Positions 23,651 through 37,040 are shown, numbered from the stretch's first letter. The stretch: 64,000 nt of DNA from Solenopsis invicta (GCF_016802725.1 NC_052665.1:4216001-4280000), one strand, 5' to 3'. Notes: a model not told the origin generated them from the letters alone. Made by a program: numbers and translations.

Positions 23651-25643
23651 AGGTATACCCGCTGTGCCGAGGATTCCGAACTCCCCCGGAAGTTCGAACG
23701 AGGTGGGACGATGGAAGCGGGATGATGAGGTATCCACCGTCTATCACAATTTCGAACGCAACGTACAAAGAGTTCGCAAGCAGGCATGCAAATGGACGCC
23801 GCGGCGTAGGATAATTAAGACGCGTAAAGTAAATGTAGCTCTCACACAATACACAACGGCCTGTGATAAACGACCGTTGTTATAAACAACGGATCGTTCG
23901 TGGCGTACAGCTCGTGGAAAACTGATCTCACTAATCTCTCGTCGGGTACACGTCCACGGCGATCCCCGTTAATATGACGGTCGTGCTTTCGATATTTTAC
24001 GTTCTACATGCTCGGCACCGTTAATTCCGCAAGAGCCTAAGCCGAAAGTGAATGTCGAATATAGACTGCATGGATGCCTTCGCACTTGGCATTTCGTTCG
24101 AATAGAATCTAGACGTAAACACCTGCGTCGTGTATTTAGATATTCATGCAGCCTACTATATGATAGCGTTTCGTAATTGTACCTGGATATTAGGGGTGAT
24201 TTGAGGGAAAAGGTTAAAAATAGAGAGTTTGTTTGTTCTCGTTAATGGGGAGATCCGACCGTCTGCGCGAATCAAGAATTGCCCGCATAGTCTGAACGTT
24301 AGTTTTAAGATAGAGACAGTAGTATCCGAAAATGATCGAGTTATCCGAACAAATATATGAACTATTTGGTACGGCATACAAAGAGCTTCTTTGTAAGTAA
24401 TTTACAGAGAAAAATGCGCCACAATTATGACATTGCATGGATTTGTTCTCCATCGGCACGAAACGACACGTCGTAAATTTTATTTGCCCCTCATTGTCTG
24501 AGTTTCTGCTACGAGTTTCTCTACATGCACGCATATTATTCTATATATAAATAAATATATTTAAAATGTGTTATTTTGTATATAAATAATACAGTGCGTG
24601 TGGCACCCTAACAGCTGAAGAGTTAATTGGGCTCGGATCGGATTCAACTCAATTGAATTTAAATTCAATTTATTTTAAAGAGATCGAAACCGAACGCTGG
24701 ATGCTCGAAAATTTTGGATATCACTCGTGAATCACTAGTCACAACGTAATTTACGGCGCGCGTAAATGCGAGGTGCGCACTAACGTGCACGTGGCGACGG
24801 AACGTATACATGCTGGACATAAAAAAAAGGTGAAAAGTGTGCGCATGACATCACACAAATTTCACACCTCTTTTTTCTAATTATTTCGATTGTTAGCTTT
24901 CTTTTTGTATCGACATTATCCGCGCGTGCGAAAGCATATATTTTCTTGCGTATACTGTCGTTGCGCGCGCGCGTTTTTTTTCTTTTCCTTTTTTTATTTT
25001 TTTTTTTCTGGACAAATCGGTAATCTTAGTCATGCCTGTAACTCCATGAGAACTATTATACCGAGTACCAACGTTTTTTTTTTATCGCCGTAGCGTGAAA
25101 GCTATTGAGTGCTTTCAGCTTCGATTATAATGAACGAAGACGGAGGAAATAATGGTACATAAATTGCCATTTGCGTACGACGATCGGGTTGCCACGGCTT
25201 CAGCTAAGCATACCCGTGAACCGTTTTCGTTATTTGTAAATATATTTGTTGTAAATACAGTTGTATATAAATTAAGTTAAGAAAGATACGTGCCTTAAGG
25301 TAAGGTATAAGTCGAATGAATGGATAATGTCGATATGAAGATAATTATTTCTAATTCGATACCTTAACGTAATAGCATAATATAATAGTGTTACATTTGT
25401 TAATAGTGAAGCAAGTATATTGCTTGGATATTACGATAACATCCGCGAAGTCTATATTTTCCCTAGACTCTTCGTATATTTCTTATAGCGAATATATTTA
25501 CACAAACGTAAAGTGGCGATCACTTCGACAGTACGCTGTCCTCGCAATTTTAAAATTAGCAAATAACATTGTTCATTGTTTTGTAACATGAGAAAAATAG
25601 CGATGTATATATTTAAATCTTCGATATAACAATTAAGAATAAA
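23651..25643 (+). other. Probable 3' UTR and downstream flank of the caudal-like gene
   Basis: The first 850 bases after the stop keep the higher GC content of the exon, consistent with a transcribed 3' UTR. AATAAA signals occur at 24550-24555 and 25638-25643; either could end the transcript. Short frames here have no recognisable content. A T-rich run lies near 24970-25010. Confidence 0.45.
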
Positions 25644-26283
25644 TCTTGTCCGTTATAAACCTTTTTTTATCTATATTCTATAAGAGCGCTTTTTATGCTG
25701 CAATTCAGAAATTGTCCAGTTTTGTTTTGGACTATAATTGTTGTAACAATCCTCTTTTTTTTATGGACAAAAAATCCTGCATTTTTAACTCAGTCTTTTT
25801 TTAATACAAAGTAATATTGTTAAAAATAATATTTATTAAAATGTGATTCTGTCCAGTATTTTCTAATAATAACGTATTGTAATAATATAGTGTTTCTTTT
25901 GTAAATAGCCACGTATATTCCCGCAATGAAACTAACAATAAGCGGAATTTTCAATTGTCCGAGCCATCTCTTCGTCAATTCGTAATAAATTATATATCTT
26001 TTACTCGCCTCTTGATAAATCGTATTTAAACATTTACAACTTTATACAAATTGATATTTTGCTCTGTAATAAAAAAAAATTGACTCACCATTCGATCGCC
26101 GTGCTGCTCCTCGCTATCACGCGCAATTCATCTGATCGATTAATCCGAAGCATGATAATCCTTTTTTGTTTTCCCACATTTATGACCAAGTTTGGATTGT
26201 GACTAAAAAATAGTTAAAAAGTTAACAACTTTCAATTTAACTTAGTTAATTTAAATTAATTTTTAATTTAGTCAGTAAAAATA

Positions 26284-26681
26284 ATATGAACAAAAAAGAA
26301 TAAATTAAGATTAACTTAAAAGTTAATTTCATGAAGCATTATTTATATTAAATTTAATTTAATTTAACTAGTTGTTTTTAAACTTATAAGCTTTATTTTA
26401 TTAACATTTTTCTCAAGTTAAAATTTATCTATATAAAGAAAGGAAGCAATTATAAAAAAATACATTTTCACGTTAAGAACATATTTCTTTGATGTTTCAT
26501 AAATTTAATTTACAAATAAAATATTAATATAATATAATTTATTTGATGATCCATATTATAATTGTTTTGAACAATCTAACTTTAAAAAATTAGGACATTT
26601 TAATTTAATATAAATAATGCTTCACAAAATTAACTTTTAATTTAATTTAAGTTAATCTTAATTAAATCTTTTTGTTCATAT
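26284..26681. repeat. AT-rich fold-back element
   Basis: The arm at about 26284-26365 (containing AAGCATTATTTATATTAAAT) is complementary to the arm at about 26600-26681, with a few small indels, across a centre of about 230 bases. Weaker complementarity continues outward to about 26210 and 26745. The interior is non-coding. The structure fits a fold-back MITE; no clear target-site duplication was found. Confidence 0.65.
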
Positions 26682-27320
26682 AACTTTCAACACAACTAAA
26701 TTAATTTTATATGTCATTAATTTAATTTAGTTAAAAAAAGCAACTTACCCAATCTTGTTTGTGACGGATTGGAATTCGTAGAAATTGCATCAAATTCAGT
26801 GTCGTTGCTTTTAACACTACCGTGTGCGCGCGATGAATTTTCGGTTGAGAAATTTGAGAGTAAATTGGCGCGACGTTAACCATCATGGCGGACGAATGCA
26901 GACCGTTACCCAAATATCGTTAGCGCCCAATTGTTTCAATCGATTCGCTCCGACAATTTCCCGATATTCCAATTCTGCCGACGCTACTGGCGCTCGACAC
27001 TCGCCCAGTCTCGTGTATTTCCATCTCGCGTGTGTAAATGAAAAGATAGACGTACGTAGAGAAATGACATGAGAGGATGGGCATCGACACTCGCCCCGCG
27101 ATAGACGATTTACCGTTTAAGGGCGTCGATGGTCGCGTCGCGTGAAACGATCAACGCATCTCGACGCGCATCCTATTTCGCACGTAGGACACAAAGACGT
27201 ACGCGAAAGTATCCCATAGCTCGCTTGTGTAAAGGAACGCCGAAGCATCCTGTCGCGGCACGAGAACTCGGAGCGGCGATTGACTGCAACGTGAACTGAG
27301 CGGCGATTTCGATATCGAGT

Positions 27321-27336
27321 CGCGTGACGTCACGCG
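27321..27336. promoter_or_regulatory. 16-bp palindrome with a CRE core (TGACGTCA)
   Basis: The 16 bases are perfectly self-complementary around a full cAMP-response element core, inside a GC-richer stretch (about 26820-27400) flanked by AT-rich DNA. This would fit a bZIP (CREB/ATF) site in a promoter or enhancer. I cannot find a coding exon starting nearby, so the target gene is unknown. Confidence 0.4.
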
Positions 27337-27724
27337 CGCGCTTTACCTTTTCCTTCGCGCGCGCCAAATTCCTACGCGTTTAAAAGAGGCTGTGCCCTCG
27401 CGTAGAAACTAATTGAACGTGCCCTTCCGTGAGCGATGCAATTTGACGTTTTTCCGAGTTTCCGGATGCGAGGACGACTCGTGAGGCAAAGAACAATGCG
27501 GGGACGAGTTTGATGATACCTTTGCGTTTATTACTTCGCGATAGATACAGTACTGACTGTTTGGTCGAATTTTAAAGCGTCTGGAACGTATAAGAAACTG
27601 AGGAAAAATATTCGTTGTAAACATTTTGTAGGCAACAAAGATCCAGTCTCGACTGTACTTGTGACGCTTTCTTACTAATTCTAAAATTTAATTCTCATTC
27701 TTGTAGGAATTAGGACAAATTAAC

Positions 27725-27815
27725 AAGGCTGACTGCGAGATTTGAACTCGAGATCTCTGATTCTCGGTCCTAGCGCTTAGAATGCTATAATACGACTGCT
27801 TCACTGGTCTCATAA
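27725..27815 (-). repeat. tRNA-like relic, possibly a SINE head
   Basis: On the minus strand, GAGTTCAAATCTC fits a T-arm with a B-box core (GTTCAAATC). About 40 bases upstream, a TAGC-containing stretch resembles a degraded A box. I could not fold a complete cloverleaf with a proper acceptor stem. It is therefore more likely a tRNA-derived SINE fragment or pseudogene than an active tRNA. Confidence 0.3.
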
Positions 27816-28534
27816 TTTCGGTTGTTTATAATTTGTTCTATGGTTCTTTTCATTTTCTTACATTCTAATATTTAATATTTCTCAATTGTGCGCAGGACCT
27901 TAAACTTTTTTTCCACCTTATACTAATCTATGTTGTTCTGAATTTTTTCTTTTGATACAGCAATTATTTAAATTAGTTTTAGAACAATCTAGATCAGTAT
28001 TAGGTGAAGAAAAAAGTTTAATATATTATTCAAAGCTAACGTTTGCATACCCAATAATAAAAATTGGGAAGAAGAAGATTTTTGCTATGCTTGTTTACAA
28101 TTTCTTAACAAATTATAAGATTAAACTGTTTTGCTTATTTCTCATTTCTTAATATCGCTAATTTAGTTGGAGACTGATCGATCGCGATTCTGAACGACCG
28201 ATTATCATAGAGATAGCTTCACACGTTTGATATCGAATACGATTGCTTCATGAGCGAATAAATTATAGATTCGAATATTACATGTATTACGCGCGTATTC
28301 GAAGCAAGAAGATAGCGTGTTAATTTTCTAATCTTTTTTTTTCAGACAATTGCTAAAATCATAATTTATACAACATTTTATGCAGCGTCTTCTACCTCAA
28401 TAATAATCAGAATAATGTTAACAATATAAAATGATACATTAATGCTAAAATAGTCGTCATAAAAGTCGGATGCAACTGTGTGTAAGCGGTCAGTCCGAGA
28501 TTAAGCAATTTACACTGTCGGTCTAATTCCGATT
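27816..28534. other. AT-rich intergenic DNA, nothing supported
   Basis: Only short chance frames (the 66-codon frame at 27952-28152 is Lys/Ile/Leu/Phe-rich and AT-driven). No repeats or motifs stand out. Confidence 0.55.
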
Positions 28535-29030
28535 TAGGGATTTACGGGGTGCGGAGTGTCCCTTTAGCGAATTGCTCGTCGCTTCGCGGGCGACGAAGCC
28601 GTTTGCCGCCGCCGCCGCCGCCGTGGGTACGAACGAGTCTCGTTAGCGATCGCGCGTAAACACAAACGTAAAAACGCGTAATGCACTTTATGCGAGCACG
28701 CGAATCATCAACCCTCCCCTTCCTCTCTTCCTCCCTCGTCCCGAATCGTATCCCCATCCACGCATACCGCGGGCGCAGACGAAGGTGGCAACGAGTCCCG
28801 CGGGGGCACTGAAGTTAACTACCAGATCGATGTCCGACCCCAGTCCACCCTCTGTCCCCTCCCTGAAATCAACCCCCGACACTTCAACGCAATTCGAGCT
28901 GGTCTGTCGTGGCGAACCGAGAACTTTGCGCGGTTTATGCGACACAATTCGAGCCCTGTGATTTCTTCCCGACGGCGAGACGTCTCTCGGAAGCTCACTC
29001 TGTAAACACGGCTGCCGCAACTGTGGGATA
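28535..29030. promoter_or_regulatory. GC-rich, CpG-containing block with a (GCC)6 run
   Basis: A sharp GC-rich island in AT-rich DNA, with GCC repeated six times at 28605-28622. Frames exist on the minus strand (28688-29020, 110 codons) but show only Gly/Arg-rich content and no domain. The block could be a promoter or 5' UTR of a gene whose exons I cannot link, or a regulatory element. Confidence 0.3.
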
Positions 29031-30965
29031 ATGGCTTTAAAAAATTACTCGATGGTTATTTCGTGAGGGGTAGCGATAAAAGCTGCACACGAAACGAAAA
29101 AACTAAGAGAAATGCAATTTTTGTTTACGGACGCACGTTTCAGTGCGTGATTTTATTTGGGCACAATAAGAATCTATATCACGCACTGTTTAAAATATAA
29201 AAAAAATTAAGTTTACGCTAAAGCAAAAGGTAGATTTTACATCAAATAATTTTTTAAATAGCGATTAAGTTTACGTAAATAAAAAAAATTTTTTAATTTA
29301 AAAAAATTATTGTGTGTCAATGGAAAATTTTGAATTTATAAGAAATATTCTACTTTTAATCGCAGATAATATTGCCTATGAGAGAATAAACATAATTTTT
29401 TTTTCATAGAGATTTGTCATATAAATTTTTTATGTAATATAACAATATATATCAAACATGTATATCTCAGAAGTAAAAATATTTAAGATAAATAAAAAAT
29501 ATATACAGCGTATATAAAATAAATAAATAAATATTTAATATATATTTTGTAAAACTATTTTGCTCTATCTGTGCCTGAATAATTCCGCTAACAAACAATG
29601 CAATGCAAGGTCTCGGATGAATCTGACGATTGCGCCCGACGGAATGAGAAATGAGCGCTGCGCAGAATTAATGGATGTACTGTGCATAACCGTATCTATG
29701 CTCCAATTTCTGCTAGTGCCGATTATACGAGGGTTCGATACAACACTTCGCCATCGGCGATGTATCACTGTTTTAGCGGAAGAGGTATGTGAGGGAACGC
29801 CACCGCGAACGTCACTGAAAATGAGGACGTTTCATAATTTTTGCTTTATCGTGTTTTTATCGCCGTTCGCTTCGAGCTTACTTGTCAAGGATTGCAATGA
29901 AGAAATCATCGATGGATATTTATTCACGCGTCTAGACAGAAAAGAATAAAAAAAAAAGACGAATACATTAAAATTTTTATAACGGCACGATATTGCGTCT
30001 CATAAAATTTCGTAATCTAGATTTTGAAGAAAACGTTATTTTTTTAATTCATTTATTTTGTTTATATATTTTGTAGAATATTCTAAGAAATATTAATAAC
30101 GATTTGATGTTAAATGTTTTATGTTTTACTTACGGTGTATCGAAGGTAGCGAGTATTAGGTAGAACCGAAAAGGAAATATTCAGATTAAATTTATTCAGC
30201 GACGTCGTGCCGACAAAGGCCGCTTGCTGCTCGTTCTAAAACCGCGACACGATAAACAAAAATGAACATAAATTCTGAAATGAGTAGTCATGTTTATTCA
30301 TTATGATGATAAAAGTATTAATACGACATTTAGTAAAATCACGATAAGACAAAGAAAATTAATACGTTGCATATCCCAAAGTATTCGCATATATTCTGAA
30401 TTTTATAGGAATACATATTTGGTAATTAAATTTTTGTTACACATTTTTGAGTTGAAATTGTTACGTTTTGAAATAAAAAGATACAAAAGCCGTATTTTGT
30501 GGCACATCTGTCCACCATTATGCCGCATCGATGAAAGGTAGAACCCCATATTTTTCCGCCATATTTTTCGAAACGCTAGGAGACTACAAAAGATCGTAGG
30601 GGCTGTCGTGATATTCGCATGTGAAAACACGGCGTTAAAGATAACGGGAAGGAAAAAAATGGGCCGGATAGAGACAGGACGTGTGTGCATCGGCGTCATC
30701 CTTTGGTATCTATAAGGATTAAATTTTGAAAAGGAGGGACACCCGGCAACCTGCGCGTAATTGGAGACCCGAAGACACGTAACGTAGGCTTTACGTACCG
30801 TGTATACATGGAAATTCCTCGGGTCCACGCCAACGTAAAGGTGCCTTTTTGTTCGATTCTTGCCTGAGTCCAAGTCGGCCCAAGTCGGAAACACCAAATA
30901 GATTTTATGAGGGGGCTATAAACTGCCGGAATCTCGATTCTCGAGTATCGATGGTTCCAAAGGGG
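29031..30965. other. Intergenic DNA left of the duplication array
   Basis: AT-rich to about 29560, then mixed composition. A plus-strand frame at 29560-29949 contains an inner ATG at about 29820 with a hydrophobic start (MRTFHNFCFIVFLSPFASS), but only 42 codons follow and no splice-linked continuation is obvious. The minus frame 30403-30897 has no recognisable domain. I call no gene here. Confidence 0.4.
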
Positions 30966-33841
30966 CTAATCTGCGGATGAAAACTGTAATAAAACGTTCG
31001 CCCTGTGTACGTACTTCGGAATCCTTTTGCGCATCCTTATTTAACGTGAGGTAGAACCAGGTATCTTCTATACTTATTGTTAGTACGGTTCCCGAAAAAC
31101 TTGATGGCATTCCTTGTTTGTGCATTTTTTTACGCAAATCTGTTTCTTTATACTCACTTATCGGCGACTAATATTTAATTTATTTTTTGCTGTCTTTTTC
31201 TATTTAAAGATTTTATAAAATTTTAAGTTGCTGAAAGAATTTTACGATACATGTTATTTAAATAATATAAAAATATATATATATATATATGTGAAGTAGT
31301 CCAAACGAATAAAATGTTCATAATATGTTGGCAGCTTAGATAGCCAAGTTTGTTGAAAACAGATTTTATTTACTATAGAAAGTCTTTCGGCAGAAAGGCA
31401 GAAATATTGACATAGGATGTATTATTGATAAGATTATTAAGATTTCAAAAGATACTAGTAAAAATAAAAATCTACTGTTATTAGATTGTCGACAGAAACT
31501 GAGCTAACTTGCCAACGAGTCTAAAGATAAAAAGTGAACAAATCTGTCAAACACAATCTATTGACGTATTGGCGGCAAGAATCGAACAGATTTATTAAAT
31601 GTCATAATTATTTAAATAGAACTTATTTTTTGTTACAAAAGAATAGTGTTCAAAGATGAAAAAAATCCCTTTTATGATGATATAGAAGATTCGGAGTGTA
31701 TATCACTAATTTATTATTATTCTCATTCTAATTATAAGCAAAATTTTCAATTGTTTTTACTAGTAAATTTTGAAATAATCAATGATATCTCGGGAACGAC
31801 TAAATCGACTATCCCACGGTTTTGCATGTATATTTATAATAATATCGAAAAAAGTTACTCTTCAAATTAATATCTCTAAAGTTTTTATATTTTTTTGCAT
31901 TTAATATAAGAAAATTAAAAATTTTTTTGATTTTAATAATGTTTCACAAACTGAAGATCTGCAATTGTCGATATTTACTAGATAGTTACAGAAGCAAAAA
32001 TATACTAAATAGCTTGCAATTAAGATTTAAATAATAAAGAAGAAATAAAGAAAAAAATTATAAATATTATCTAAATATCATTAACTATACCAAACTTTAT
32101 ATTTATAATTCTAATAGTTTAAATAAAAAAATCAAAACTTATTTAAAAGCCATCTCAACACGAATCTCTTAAACTTCCTGTATACTACCGCCAACTGAGA
32201 AAGTGAAGATGAACTACGTAGCCACATCTACTTCTCAAGCATGTTGGTAAATCACTTATGATCTGTTATATGTATATGATGTTTAAATATATTTTGTGCA
32301 TTTATAATTGTATGTAATTATATACACGTTGATTATTGAATCTTTAAAAAACTATTAATAAAAATAAAATTTTATTTTTAGAATAAACTTTACTTTGATT
32401 GTAATTTAATATTTAGTAACAAAGATATTTTTAACTTTGATTGAAATATATGTATTATAAACTGAAGGTTATGAGAGTAATAAGAAATAGTAAATTTCAA
32501 TTAAGAAAAGAATTTACTGGGAATTGCTTAAAAAAGAAATTTGATTGATTTTAGGCACATTGTATAACTCTGTTATAATAAAAACAATAATATGAATAAT
32601 AGCGCACATACACATGTAAACAGTAATAATCTTCTTCTATTGACTATTCCCGGGATATTTGTCTGTACTATTAAATCATTTCTATTCTCGTATCTTCATA
32701 ATTGCAAAGATGTACATCGTAATGAGAAGTTGTATAAATTTTGTAAAATGATTGAATACTCGACGCGAAATATCCAAAGATTGTTTACGACTGTCTCTTC
32801 CGCATGATGTTCTTAGAACCAGTATTGACCACGTAGAAGAAAATTAATCAAATTATTTAAGACGTATTCTACCTGATTGTAAACCTGACACAAAAATTAT
32901 ATTAAAAGAATTAAAGCGAATATGCTTTAAAATAAAAATGTATATACTTATAAAAATTACTTGTTAAAAATAAACATGACTTTATGTTTTATTTTAAACG
33001 CAAGATATGTTTCAATAAATATAATAGATATCTCATTTATGTGTCAATGTTTCTGTGATTACGTTTTACTATTACTATGTAAAATTACAATGAACAACTT
33101 TCAGGATTTATGAAAACTTTTTGATCTTTACATCAATGCGAAGTATTATACCGGCCTGCTATGAATTCTTTGACTATGTTATTAAAATTTATTTATTATA
33201 TATAAAAAAAATCCCGATCAGTCTATTATGCAAGGAAAATTACAATTATTTTATTAACTTAGCACTAATCTATACTAACTACATAATAAAATTCAATGAG
33301 GAAATTATATACTTTGAGATATTTTTAGGAACGTCACACTGGCAAATGAGTCTATGAGATTTTTAAGAAAGTTTCCAAGAATATTTAACAGACGTCATAG
33401 TGATGCGTACAGTAATATTGCGATGCAAAACGTGTGAACGGTGACGTCAATAAAGAAAAATCAAATAACATTTAAAGAATAAAAATTTCTTAGAGGCTTT
33501 GAATTAAATAAACTTTAAAATCGTGAAACATTTTGCTATAATTATTACTGTAATAAAACGTTGTGTGTAATTATTAATATTAATAATATTATTGTAATAT
33601 ATAGATTAATTTTTGAGTTACAATTTTCCTGAACAGTAGATATATCTTTTACACCGAAACTCGTAAAAAAATGATTTAGAGTTACAAGGCACTAACTTCT
33701 TTCTTGATAATGTAAAATTTTTAAATAATAATATTTGCGTTAATCTATACTTCTTTTTACAAACAAAAATAGAAAAATTCACACAAGATTAATATTTTAT
33801 ACATTCTCATTTTACTTTCTGTAATATTATATTTAAAATAA

Positions 33842-33881
33842 AGGTATCAATCTTAAAAACTAACTTTTAAGATTGATACCT
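33842..33881. repeat. Hairpin with 17-bp perfect arms (block A copy)
   Basis: The arm beginning AGGTATCAATC at 33842-33858 is exactly complementary to 33865-33881, around a 6-nt loop. The identical structure is at 48498-48537 in block B. In an AT-rich region it is an unusually clean stem. It is not clearly a terminator, since no gene ends next to it. Confidence 0.8.
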
Positions 33882-34770
33882 CTTTAATAATAAAAACATT
33901 AAAATTTTATGTAGAAATTAAAAAAATAATCTGTTTTGACATACATATATATATATATACACTAAAAATTTATTTTATAAAATTTTTATTTTTTAAAAGT
34001 ATTCTATCAAAAGTGGATCCAGTGTAATTGAGGTATTTTGATAATTTATTTTTTCTAGTTTGCTATTTTTACACGGTGAAAGCTATTTTTGTGATGGTTG
34101 CATCTCTTCGTTTTCTAATTTTTTGTAACGTGCAGCACGTTTTATTGACATGTCTCGGAATTTCTCGAATTTTTCTCGATAACCCATCGAATCACTTGGG
34201 ACGGACATTCATATTGTTGTGTTTATTTTTTTCGTCCTTCTTTTCTTCATCAATGTTTGCTGCAAACCAGTTTGAGCAATGGGCAATTCCAAAAAATGTA
34301 CTAACGTGTTCTCTGCTTTGCATAAGAAACGCTCTCAAAATTTTTCATTTTTTTTTCAAGAGCAGAATCCAATATTCTCTCGTTTCTTTTTAACAAAATA
34401 AACACATACATTTTATACAAAAAAAAAGAAAGCAAACTATCGTTTGAAACAAGATTTGAAATCGAAAATAATTGGAAAATCTTTTCAAACAAGATACTAA
34501 AAAAATTGTACTTTTGTAGATTCTGGCACACACCCAGTTTAAAAGGTATGACTAACTAAAGAATTTAATTCTTTGATTAATCACAGATGACGAATTAGCA
34601 TTATAGACCAATAAAATGCAGATATTAAAGAAGAGGAAGTAAAAGATGAAGTAGCGAGAAAAATAAAAACAAGAAAAAAGAAAAATAAAGAAAAATTATT
34701 GTGCGATAATGATTTTTCAAACGTGCGCTTGCGTAACATAGTTGAATACGCGCGTCATTGAAAAAGTACA

Positions 34771-35300
34771 CTAATAAGTCTTCGGTTTCGCTTTAATCAC
34801 AGCCGCGATGATGGCGAAGTGACAGACGTAGCCTGAACGTGATTCATCGAACGTACGTTTACGGATTCCCCGATCTTCTTCCTTTTCGCGCGATATCATC
34901 CAGAAGGAGAGGATGCTCCGAGTACACTTAACTTCTATTTTCCTTGTTGCATTCTTCAAGGTATTCTGCGAATCGTCTCGTACAAGTTGAATGATACGAC
35001 TCGACTCATGATTGTTTCGACTCGCGGTGTCCCTACTACCGCATCCGACCACGTCTTTGACGTGGAAATTGTGTTCCGTTTCGAGTCGGTAGAAAACGGC
35101 TCAGTCTCGTGAAGGTTTGACAAGATCGTGGGCATAACTCCGAGGACTTGCACATCTGAATCCGGGGACTTTGAACCATTAGAAAGCGCTCCAGAGTGAT
35201 TCGCCAAAAAGTGCCTCAAAAAAAGTGCCTCGGAAATATGTAAGAATAAATAATAAATAAGAATATGTAAACGAGAAGTTATTGAAGAAGAATTCAACAC
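34771..35300 (-). other. GC-richer patch with overlapping minus-strand frames (A)
   Basis: Two overlapping minus frames (93 and 114 codons) stay open in both A and B (49459-49988), and part recurs in C (56744-57136, in a different frame arrangement). Composition is clearly above the AT-rich background. Between A/B and C nearly all changes in the 114-codon frame alter the residue, which argues against a protein under constraint. It could be a promoter, a decayed exon or an untranslated exon. I do not recognise a product. Confidence 0.35.
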
Positions 35301-37040
35301 GTAAATATATATTCTAGTGGTTCATAAGAAAATGTAATACAATATTCCAATAAAAACGCGATAAACAGTACTAACGTATTGATAGCAAAACAATGTAATA
35401 AAGCGGAATAATAAAATAAAAATAAAATTCGCTTAATGAAACGGTGATTTTGTGTGATCCACCACTACCGGTTCAACGACTACTAAATGATCAAGGTGCA
35501 AGATAAATATGTACTCGTAGAATGTTCAAAATATTTTGATTTGTGCGTAGGTGTTGATGTTTGCCTTATGAAATTGTTCTCTTTCTAATTGTAATTAAAA
35601 CGTAACTGAAAACGTGATTTTAAATAAATATTTGGTTGCTCTTCAGAGTGGATATCTTTTTGACGAAGAGAGTGTTCTTCAATACGAAACGGCAAATTTT
35701 TAAAAAAGTGAGTTGTGCCATTAAAATAATTGTTTTTTTTTTTATCCGATTGATTGGATACGCATATATATTTGTTATCAAATGTACATGTTTGTTATTA
35801 ACATCCTAAACTTTCTGTTTTTTAACATAATGATTTAAATGTCTGTCGTTCTCAGCATGAATCTGTAGAATAATTTCTCTTTCCTAAATAGTTTCACATT
35901 AAAGATTCTTTTCATCTGAACTGGTTGTTTGGCCAGATTGTTAAACTTGAATTGTATAATTCTTTTGACAGTTTGCAATTGAACAATTAAGCTACAAATA
36001 TGATTCATTGATTTGAAATACTGTAGTCGTTAAAACAGAAATGTATAATTGGAAAGTAATTGAAGTTATACAAGCAAAATTATTATTTTTGTTGACTTAT
36101 TCACATGTGACATACACATAGGTAAATCATTGATCCTTCGAGAATTATGAGCATAGTGTTTACTAATAAACGTACAAATCGACCGATCCGATCTTGATAG
36201 CGTTCTATTGTTTGTTAAATTATTTAGAAACAATTATTATCTACTGAATTATTTATCGCATATTATAAATGTCTTAAAATAACACTCTTTGTTTCTTGAA
36301 AACTTGGGTGTTAAACATTGCATTTTATTAACACAAAAACATGATCTGCTTAAATAATTAATTAAAAACATGAAAAACCATAATTCACATATTTGTGACT
36401 TTTTTCTGTATAAAATAAAAATCTTGAAATACAAAAATAATATTCTTTTAATTTTGTTTTGTAAATTACGCAGTTTAAATAATAATGGGTACATTATTAA
36501 TAATATGATATAATTTTATATGCTCCAAAACCCAGGATGAAAGTGGTATATCAGTATTAACGAATCTTCTTCAAATGTTAAACAACTGCAATAAAATATA
36601 ATAAAAAGAAAAATTAGTAATTTATTGTCAAGAAACTGTGATTCTAATTCTTTATTAATGAACATACAGTATTATATTATGTTTACAAATAACAGTTTAT
36701 CATATAATATAACAATTCATGACATTCTACTCAAAATGTATTCGAGCTATCTGCGTGTTTTATCAGTTTTCCTAGTCACTTATGGTAAATAGTAATAAAT
36801 CATATTACACTGCGAATCCAAATCCTGTTCTCTAATCCTATTATGTAAATGTCAATCTTATAATCGTATTTACATAATAAACTTGTATTTCTAAATTTTC
36901 CTTGAAATAAGTTACCTATTTTTTTTGAAATCTTTTTAAGACGCTCAAAAAATTTGTTTCTAAATAAAAAGAATCCAGTAATCACTTTGATTGAAATAGT
37001 TATATCAAAAATTATTAATTAAACTATTAAAAACGCGATT

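Larger units (their letters stand above)
31000..37040. other. Non-coding 5' part of block A
   Basis: AT-rich. Frames shared with block B (for example 31646-31870, 32592-32807, 33121-33357, 34028-34393) are broken by single-base indels or stops in one copy or the other, so they are not maintained as coding. Separate entries cover the hairpin at 33842 and the GC-richer conserved patch at 34771-35300. Confidence 0.55.

Noticed and set aside
25631..25647. AATTAAGAATAAATCTT shared with the 3' flanks of the protease genes
   Set aside because: It is AT-rich and centred on a poly(A) signal; similarity stops on both sides, so chance is likely.
29560..29949. 129-codon frame with an inner signal-peptide-like start
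   Set aside because: Only 42 codons follow the inner ATG; no exon linkage, no homologue recognised, weak composition signal.
31646..31870. Frames shared between blocks A and B (31646, 32592, 33121, 34028 and their B counterparts) as a possible gene
   Set aside because: Sharing comes from recent duplication; single-base indels and stops differ between copies and no domain is visible.
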